From Desulfovibrio sp. UBA4079 (GTDB lineage: Bacteria; Desulfobacterota; Desulfovibrionia; Desulfovibrionales; Desulfovibrionaceae): a stretch of 8,515 nucleotides of DNA. The notes under the pieces are model-generated. The model made no database searches and was not told the DNA's origin. It worked only from the letters and a program-made list of their open reading frames with translations. Numbering within the stretch: the first letter of the stretch is position 1; every line of letters begins with the position of its first letter. A program made the translations under genes and the position numbers. Of this stretch, positions 5,528 through 8,515 are shown in pieces. The DNA lies in contig DFYP01000043.1 in NCBI GenBank assembly GCA_002382645.1, forward strand, positions 1 to 8,515, read 5' to 3'.

Positions 5528-6547
5528 ATGAGCAAGCTGCGCGTCGGCATCAACGGCTTCGGCCGCATCGGCCGCCAGGTGGTCAAGGCCATGCACCAGC
5601 GCTGGCCCGAGGACCTGGAGGTCGTGGCCGTCAACGACCTCTTCGACGTGAACACCAACGCCCACCTCCTGGAGTTCGACACGAACTACGGCCAGGCGGA
5701 CGTGCCCGTGTCCGCGGGCGACGGGGTCATCCACTACGGCCCCTGGGCCCTCAAGAGCCTGGCCCAGCGCGACCCCCGCGACTGCCACTGGGGCGAGCTC
5801 GGCGTGGACCTCATCGTGGAGTCCACGGGCATCTTCACCACCGGGCCCAAGGCCATGGCCCACATCGAGTCCGGCGCCAAGAAGGTCATCATCTCGGCCC
5901 CGGCCAAGGAAGAGGACGTGACCGTGGTGCTGGGCGTGAACGAGGGCGCCTACGACCCGGCCAAGCACCGCATCGTGTCCAACGCCTCCTGCACCACCAA
6001 CTGCCTGGCCCCGGCCATCAAGGTGGTGCACGAGACCTTCGGGGTGCGCTCGGGCCTCATGTGCACCATCCACTCCTACACCAACGACCAGCGCATCCTG
6101 GACCTGCCGCACAAGGACCTGCGCCGGGCCCGGGCCGCGGCGCTGAACATCATCCCCACCACCACGGGCGCGGCCAAGGCCGTGGCCCTGGTCATCCCGG
6201 AGCTCAAGGGCAAGTTCGACGGCTACTCCCTGCGCGTGCCCACGCCCACGGTCTCGCTGGTGGACATGGCCTGCGTGCTCGAGCGCGACACCGACACCGA
6301 TTCCTTGCGCGCCGCGCTCAAGGCCGCGGCCGAGGGCCCGCTCAAGGGCATCCTGGGCTACAACACCCGGCCGCTCGTCTCCATGGACTTCAAGGGCAAC
6401 GCCCACTCCGGCATCGTGGAGGAGGAGCACACCCGGGTCCAGGACAAGAACCTGGCCAAGCTCGTGGTCTGGTACGACAACGAGTGGGGCTATTCCTGCC
6501 GCGTGGCGGATCTGGCCAAGTACATGAAGGACAAGGGCGGCTTCTAA
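5528..6547 (+). CDS. gap: Type I glyceraldehyde-3-phosphate dehydrogenase
   Basis: This encodes a 339-residue enzyme of normal length. It oxidatively phosphorylates glyceraldehyde 3-phosphate to 1,3-bisphosphoglycerate in glycolysis, and reverses in gluconeogenesis. The N-terminal Rossmann fold has INGFGRIGR (8-16) and VAVNDLFD (33-40), whose Asp37 points to NAD rather than NADP. The catalytic segment SNASCTTNCLAP has Cys155, and His182 (TIHSYT) is the partner base. NIIPTTTGAAKAV (207-219) and the closing WYDNEWGYSCRVADL are family hallmarks. AGGAG 7 bases before ATG 5528. It follows the GAF gene by 10 bases, presumably one transcript. The TAA is followed after one base by a long inverted repeat acting as terminator. 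The chain end (KYMKDKGGF) is a normal length, so the repeat has not truncated it. Confidence 0.97.
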   Translation: MSKLRVGINGFGRIGRQVVKAMHQRWPEDLEVVAVNDLFDVNTNAHLLEFDTNYGQADVPVSAGDGVIHYGPWALKSLAQRDPRDCHWGELGVDLIVESTGIFTTGPKAMAHIESGAKKVIISAPAKEEDVTVVLGVNEGAYDPAKHRIVSNASCTTNCLAPAIKVVHETFGVRSGLMCTIHSYTNDQRILDLPHKDLRRARAAALNIIPTTTGAAKAVALVIPELKGKFDGYSLRVPTPTVSLVDMACVLERDTDTDSLRAALKAAAEGPLKGILGYNTRPLVSMDFKGNAHSGIVEEEHTRVQDKNLAKLVVWYDNEWGYSCRVADLAKYMKDKGGF

Positions 6548-6548
6548 C

Positions 6549-6670
6549 GGCCCGCTGAAAATTCCGCGATCGCGGCGTTGCTGAAAAAAGGGCCAAACCC
6601 TCGCGTATGACCGATACGCGTCGGGCTTGGCCTTTTTTCGCGCACAGCAAACGCGGTTTTTGAGCGGCCC
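6549..6670. repeat. Long imperfect inverted repeat (MITE/REP-like) and bidirectional terminator
   Basis: The two halves of this 122-bp stretch are imperfect complements: 6549-6568 with 6652-6670, GCGTTGCTG (6574-6583) with CAGCAAACGC (6645-6654), A6GGGCCAA (6584-6596) with TTGGCCT6 (6627-6638), and a core CGCGTAT/ATACGCG (6602-6608, 6614-6620). The A6 and T6 arms make it a rho-independent terminator usable from both strands, ending gap transcription. A 12-bp palindrome CCGCGATCGCGG (6564-6575) lies in the left arm. GGCGGCTTC occurs at 6536-6544 and again at 6671-6679, close to both ends. A small miniature-transposon insertion or a dispersed intergenic repeat is plausible; copy number cannot be judged here. 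Confidence 0.6.
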
Positions 6671-6699
6671 GGCGGCTTCGCCGCTTTCACGGAAAGGCG

Positions 6700-6732
6700 A
6701 AAGGCGGGGAGGCGAGGGTCTCTCCGCCTTTT
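6700..6732 (+). terminator. Intrinsic terminator downstream of gap
   Basis: AAAGGCGGGGA (6700-6710) pairs with TCTCCGCCTTT (6721-6731) through an 11-bp stem with one G-T wobble, loop of 10 bases, then one further T. A smaller hairpin GCGGC-TTC-GCCGC (6672-6684) precedes it. It would stop read-through past the large inverted repeat. Its stem sequence resembles the terminator at 7505-7532. Confidence 0.6.
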
Positions 6733-6883
6733 GTCGTGGAGGTCCTGGAGGGAGCTGTTTTTTGCCGGCCCGCGCCCGGCCGGGGCAGGACTGAATTTTA
6801 ATTAACAAATGCCTAGGTTCCCACAATGGACTCTGCGCCAAGTCCGGCTATGCTGGCCGTGACCGTCCCGGCAAGGAGGGAGC
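6733..6883 (+). other. Intergenic leader with AT-rich pocket, probable promoter region
   Basis: After the terminators the gap up to the secreted-protein gene holds no credible reading frame. GAATTTTAATTAACAA (6793-6808) is an isolated AT-rich pocket that probably contains the promoter; TTAACA (6802-6807) resembles a -35, but no matching -10 is found at normal spacing, so I do not fix the boxes. Confidence 0.3.
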
Positions 6884-7465
6884 GTGGAGACGTCCGGACA
6901 CCTCGCGCGTGTGCTCATCGCGGTTCTGCTGGCCCTGGTCCTGGCGGCCGCCCCGGCCCTGGCCGAGGACGAGGAGCTGGCCGCGGTGCGCGCCTTTCTC
7001 CGCGCCCTGGACCGGCCCTATCCCACCCTGGGCGAGTTCCGCGCCTTTTCCTGGACCGGGGCCGAGGACAATCCCGAGGACTACGCCGAGCGCGTGCTCT
7101 GCACGGGCCCGAGGACCGGCGACCCCCGCCTGGACCAGCGCTGCGGCGTGCGCTGGCGCGCCTGCGGCGAGGACTGCGACCAGCTGCCCTCCCTGGCCCT
7201 GGTCCTGGAGCGGCGGCTTTTGCCCCGGGGGCCCCTGTCCGGGGCGCGGATCTTCCGCGAGGACACGGGCGGGGGCTATCGGTTGTCCGAGGTCACCGGC
7301 AGCCTGGACGCCCACCCCGTGGAGTTCGTGCTCACCACGCGCTACGGCAGCCGCCTGTTCGGCGTGTTCCTCACCAAGTTCGACAACCAGCCCCTGTCCC
7401 AGACCATGACCCCGGAGCGGGTCGACGCCCTGCTCCGGGGCACGGCCAATTCCGCGCGGCCGTAG
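6884..7465 (+). CDS. Secreted (periplasmic) four-cysteine protein of unknown function
   Basis: This encodes a 193-residue protein with a clear Sec signal peptide: a short N-region, hydrophobic VLIAVLLALVLAAAP, and APALA before EDEE (cleavage after about residue 27). The mature part is about 166 residues and holds four cysteines (73, 87, 94, 98), even in number and therefore able to form two periplasmic disulfides, or to bind metal through CGEDC. No CxxCH haem motif is present, so it is not a cytochrome. The middle segment RIFREDTGGGYRLSEVTGSL and VLTTRYGSRLFGVFLTKFDN looks beta-rich. I do not recognise the family. The start is GTG 6884 with AAGGAGG 4 bases upstream. It stands alone between terminators as a single-gene transcript. 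Confidence 0.75.
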   Translation: METSGHLARVLIAVLLALVLAAAPALAEDEELAAVRAFLRALDRPYPTLGEFRAFSWTGAEDNPEDYAERVLCTGPRTGDPRLDQRCGVRWRACGEDCDQLPSLALVLERRLLPRGPLSGARIFREDTGGGYRLSEVTGSLDAHPVEFVLTTRYGSRLFGVFLTKFDNQPLSQTMTPERVDALLRGTANSARP

Positions 7466-7475
7466 GTCACTCCGG

Positions 7476-7532
7476 CCCCCTTCGGGGGTGTTGCGGAAAG
7501 ACGGAAAGGCGGGGTGCGGGCCCCGCCTTTTT
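7476..7532 (+). terminator. Twin-hairpin terminator after the secreted-protein gene
   Basis: The first hairpin is CCCCC-TTC-GGGGG (7476-7488), which can also form a UUCG tetraloop. The second is a perfect 10-bp stem AAAGGCGGGG (7505-7514) with CCCCGCCTTT (7521-7530) and two further Ts. It begins 11 bases after the TAG of the secreted-protein gene and separates it from the phage genes. Confidence 0.75.
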
Positions 7533-7669
7533 CCGGTTCACCCCTCCGCTGGGCAGCCCTGTCAACACGCTTTTTCCGCGCTTTTGACCGCCATTTTCCC
7601 GTCCCTTTCCGCGCACCCGGAAAACCCGGGCTAGGCTCCCCTGAACCGGCCAGGCCGGAAGGAGGCCCC

Positions 7670-7888
7670 ATGGACCACGAGGACGCGACACGCGAGCTGC
7701 GCGCGAGCTATGCGCGGCTGTTCGCCTGTGCGGACGGGCAACGGGTGCTGGAGGATCTGGAGCGACGGGGATTCGGGAGGGCCTGCGCGTTCTCGGCCGA
7801 CCCCTGGCGCGCGGCCTTCAATGCCGGACGCCGGAGCCTGTGGCTGCACGTGCGGGCCATGCTCGACCCGCTGGAACCGGGCCGCTAG
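7670..7888 (+). CDS. Bbp19-like phage protein
   Basis: This encodes a 72-residue protein. YARLFACADGQRVLEDLERR (14-33), then an aromatic DPWRAAFNAGRRSLWLHVRAML (44-65), follows the small Bbp19-like phage domain named after Bordetella phage BPP-1 (F-x4-G-x-x-V-L-x-x-L followed by A-F-x-x-G-x-R-S). Such proteins occur among head and tail genes; the exact function is not known to me. ATG 7670 has AAGGAGG 4 bases upstream. The longer frame to 7514 runs over the terminator region and is not used. The stop shares the CTAG at 7885-7888 with the convergent small membrane-protein gene. Confidence 0.65.
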   Translation: MDHEDATRELRASYARLFACADGQRVLEDLERRGFGRACAFSADPWRAAFNAGRRSLWLHVRAMLDPLEPGR

Positions 7889-7995
7889 CGCGGGGGATAC
7901 ATGGTCTGGACCATGGAGACCCAGGTGTTGAAGGCCACCACGGCCAGGAACAGGACCACTCCCAGGGACAGGCCGCGGAACAGGCTGCGGATCAT
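7885..7995 (-). CDS. 36-residue single-span membrane protein
   Basis: The minus-strand frame from ATG 7995 to TAG 7885 encodes 36 residues: a short positive N-terminus MIRSLFRG, a hydrophobic helix LSLGVVLFLAVVAF (about 9-22), and a short tail NTWVSMVQTMYPPR. This suggests an inner-membrane miniprotein, N-terminus in the cytoplasm by the positive-inside rule. It has an excellent Shine-Dalgarno GGAGG 6 bases before the ATG. It runs against the phage genes on either side, and its stop overlaps the Bbp19-like stop in a shared CTAG. Function unknown; I do not recognise a family. A longer frame from further upstream exists but lacks a ribosome site. It could belong to the prophage (for example a small holin-like or exclusion protein) or be a host gene. 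Confidence 0.6.
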   Translation of the reverse strand: MIRSLFRGLSLGVVLFLAVVAFNTWVSMVQTMYPPR

Positions 7996-8002
7996 GGCGA
8001 AC

Positions 8003-8017
8003 CTCCGTTGGACGGAG
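8003..8017 (-). promoter_or_regulatory. Hairpin covering the Shine-Dalgarno of the 36-residue gene
   Basis: CTCCGT (8003-8008) and ACGGAG (8012-8017) are perfect complements around a 3-base loop. On the minus-strand message four of the five bases of the GGAGG ribosome site lie in this stem. A 6-bp stem is short and could be chance, since any CCTCC near a GGAGG gives the same effect. Confidence 0.3.
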
Positions 8018-8020
8018 CCA

Positions 8021-8048
8021 TTGCCAGAGCCGTGCCGAAACGGAGAAT
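8021..8048 (+). promoter_or_regulatory. Candidate promoter of the scaffold-like gene
   Basis: TTGCCA (8021-8026, five of six) is followed after 16 bases by GAGAAT (8043-8048, four of six), about 100 bases before the ATG at 8152. The rest of the 156-base gap up to the scaffold gene shows no coding frame; a 12-bp palindrome GGGCCCGGGCCC (8128-8139) lies just before the ribosome site. Confidence 0.25.
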
Positions 8049-8151
8049 CGTTGCACAGCAAGGGTCTACGGGCTGCACACCCGGGGATGGGCGCAGGGCA
8101 TGGGGTCCTGCGCCGGATTTCCGACGCGGGCCCGGGCCCAAGGAGGACGTG

Positions 8152-8515
8152 ATGCAGAGCGAGAAGCGCGACTGGCGTCAGGAATTGCCCGAGGACTGGA
8201 CCGTGGACTGGCGCGGCGAGGACGGGGTGGAGCGGAAGCTCCCCCTGCGCGAGCACCCGGCCCTGGCCAAGTACGCCAGCAAGGACGAGGCGGTGAAGGC
8301 CCTGGCCCATGCCCAGCGCCTGCTGGGCCGCAAGGACGCCGCCCCGGCCGGCCGGCCGGACAAGCCCGAGGACTACGAGTTCCCGGACCTCCCCCTGGAC
8401 CAGGACTTTGAGCCGGACCCGGACGTGCTGGCGGCCTTCCGCTCCCAGGCTTATGACCTGGGGCTTTCGGCCGAGCAGGCCGCCGGGCTGTACGCCTGGT
8501 TCCTGCCGCTGAACA
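8152..8515 (+). CDS. Phage scaffold-like protein (partial, 3' end outside window)
   Basis: The frame from ATG 8152 stays open to the window end and gives the first 121 residues of a longer protein. The N-terminal DWRQELPEDWTVDW, then LREHPALAKYASKDEAVKAL with AHAQRLLGRKDAAP, followed by PDKPEDYEFPDLPLD, matches the start of phage capsid scaffolding-type proteins, where a D-W-R-x-x-L-P opening, an A-K-Y-x-x-x-x-E-A-V-K-A-x-x-x-x-Q-x-L-x-G-x-K segment and a P-x-x-x-x-x-Y motif are usual. It is acidic, as such assembly proteins are. ATG 8152 has AAGGAGG 5 bases upstream; a GTG just before it is less likely. It follows the Bbp19-like gene with the small minus-strand gene between. The scaffold call is by pattern; another prophage structural role is possible. 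Confidence 0.65.
   Translation, partial: MQSEKRDWRQELPEDWTVDWRGEDGVERKLPLREHPALAKYASKDEAVKALAHAQRLLGRKDAAPAGRPDKPEDYEFPDLPLDQDFEPDPDVLAAFRSQAYDLGLSAEQAAGLYAWFLPLN

Noticed and set aside
5465..6841. Minus-strand open frame of 458 codons antisense to gap
   Set aside because: Gap is certain in the other strand; this frame shows only H/V/G/D-rich mirror sequence.
8035..8110. Possible tRNA or attachment site in the gap before the scaffold gene
   Set aside because: No cloverleaf arms, T-loop GTTCGA-type sequence or repeat elsewhere in the window could be found.
1..8515. CRISPR array
   Set aside because: No regularly spaced repeat of 25-40 bases was seen; the only long direct repeat is the pair at 154 and 1150.

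Overview
The window is strongly GC-rich chromosomal DNA. NNC/NNG codons dominate nearly every gene and ribosome-binding sites are mostly GGAGG-type. The gene families fit a sulfate-reducing Desulfovibrionales-type bacterium: a Cache/HAMP/HisKA_2 kinase, a PilZ protein, a GAF protein joined to type I GAPDH, and phage genes of Bbp19 and DUF5675 type. The taxonomic placement is inference, because no rRNA or other marker gene is present. The window mixes housekeeping or signalling genes with phage-derived pieces.

Left end (1-1200): the 3' end of an S24/LexA-like phage repressor gene, followed by an AT-rich island of about 1 kb holding one gene for a HEPN-fold protein with an RNIFVH (Rx4H) motif. 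The island is bracketed by a 45-bp direct repeat with 43 matches. Both repeat copies encode the same 15 C-terminal residues of the repressor and differ only at codon wobble positions and in the stop codon. This looks like a small element integrated into the 3' end of a gene while restoring that gene's coding end. It is the most unusual structure in the window.

Middle (1201-6547): an orphan membrane histidine kinase on the minus strand. Then come a translationally coupled phage-type pair (DUF5675 and a small winged-HTH protein) whose first gene has its Shine-Dalgarno buried in a perfect 9-bp hairpin, a TPR-PilZ pair, and a GAF-gap pair likely driven by one promoter.

Right end (6548-8515): a long imperfect inverted repeat of about 122 bp just after the gap stop codon, a conventional terminator, a secreted four-cysteine protein, and twin hairpins ending its transcript. 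Phage morphogenesis genes then begin: a Bbp19-like protein and the start of a scaffold-like protein. A convergent 36-codon gene for a single-span membrane protein lies between them. No tRNA, rRNA, CRISPR array, transposase or integrase gene was seen.
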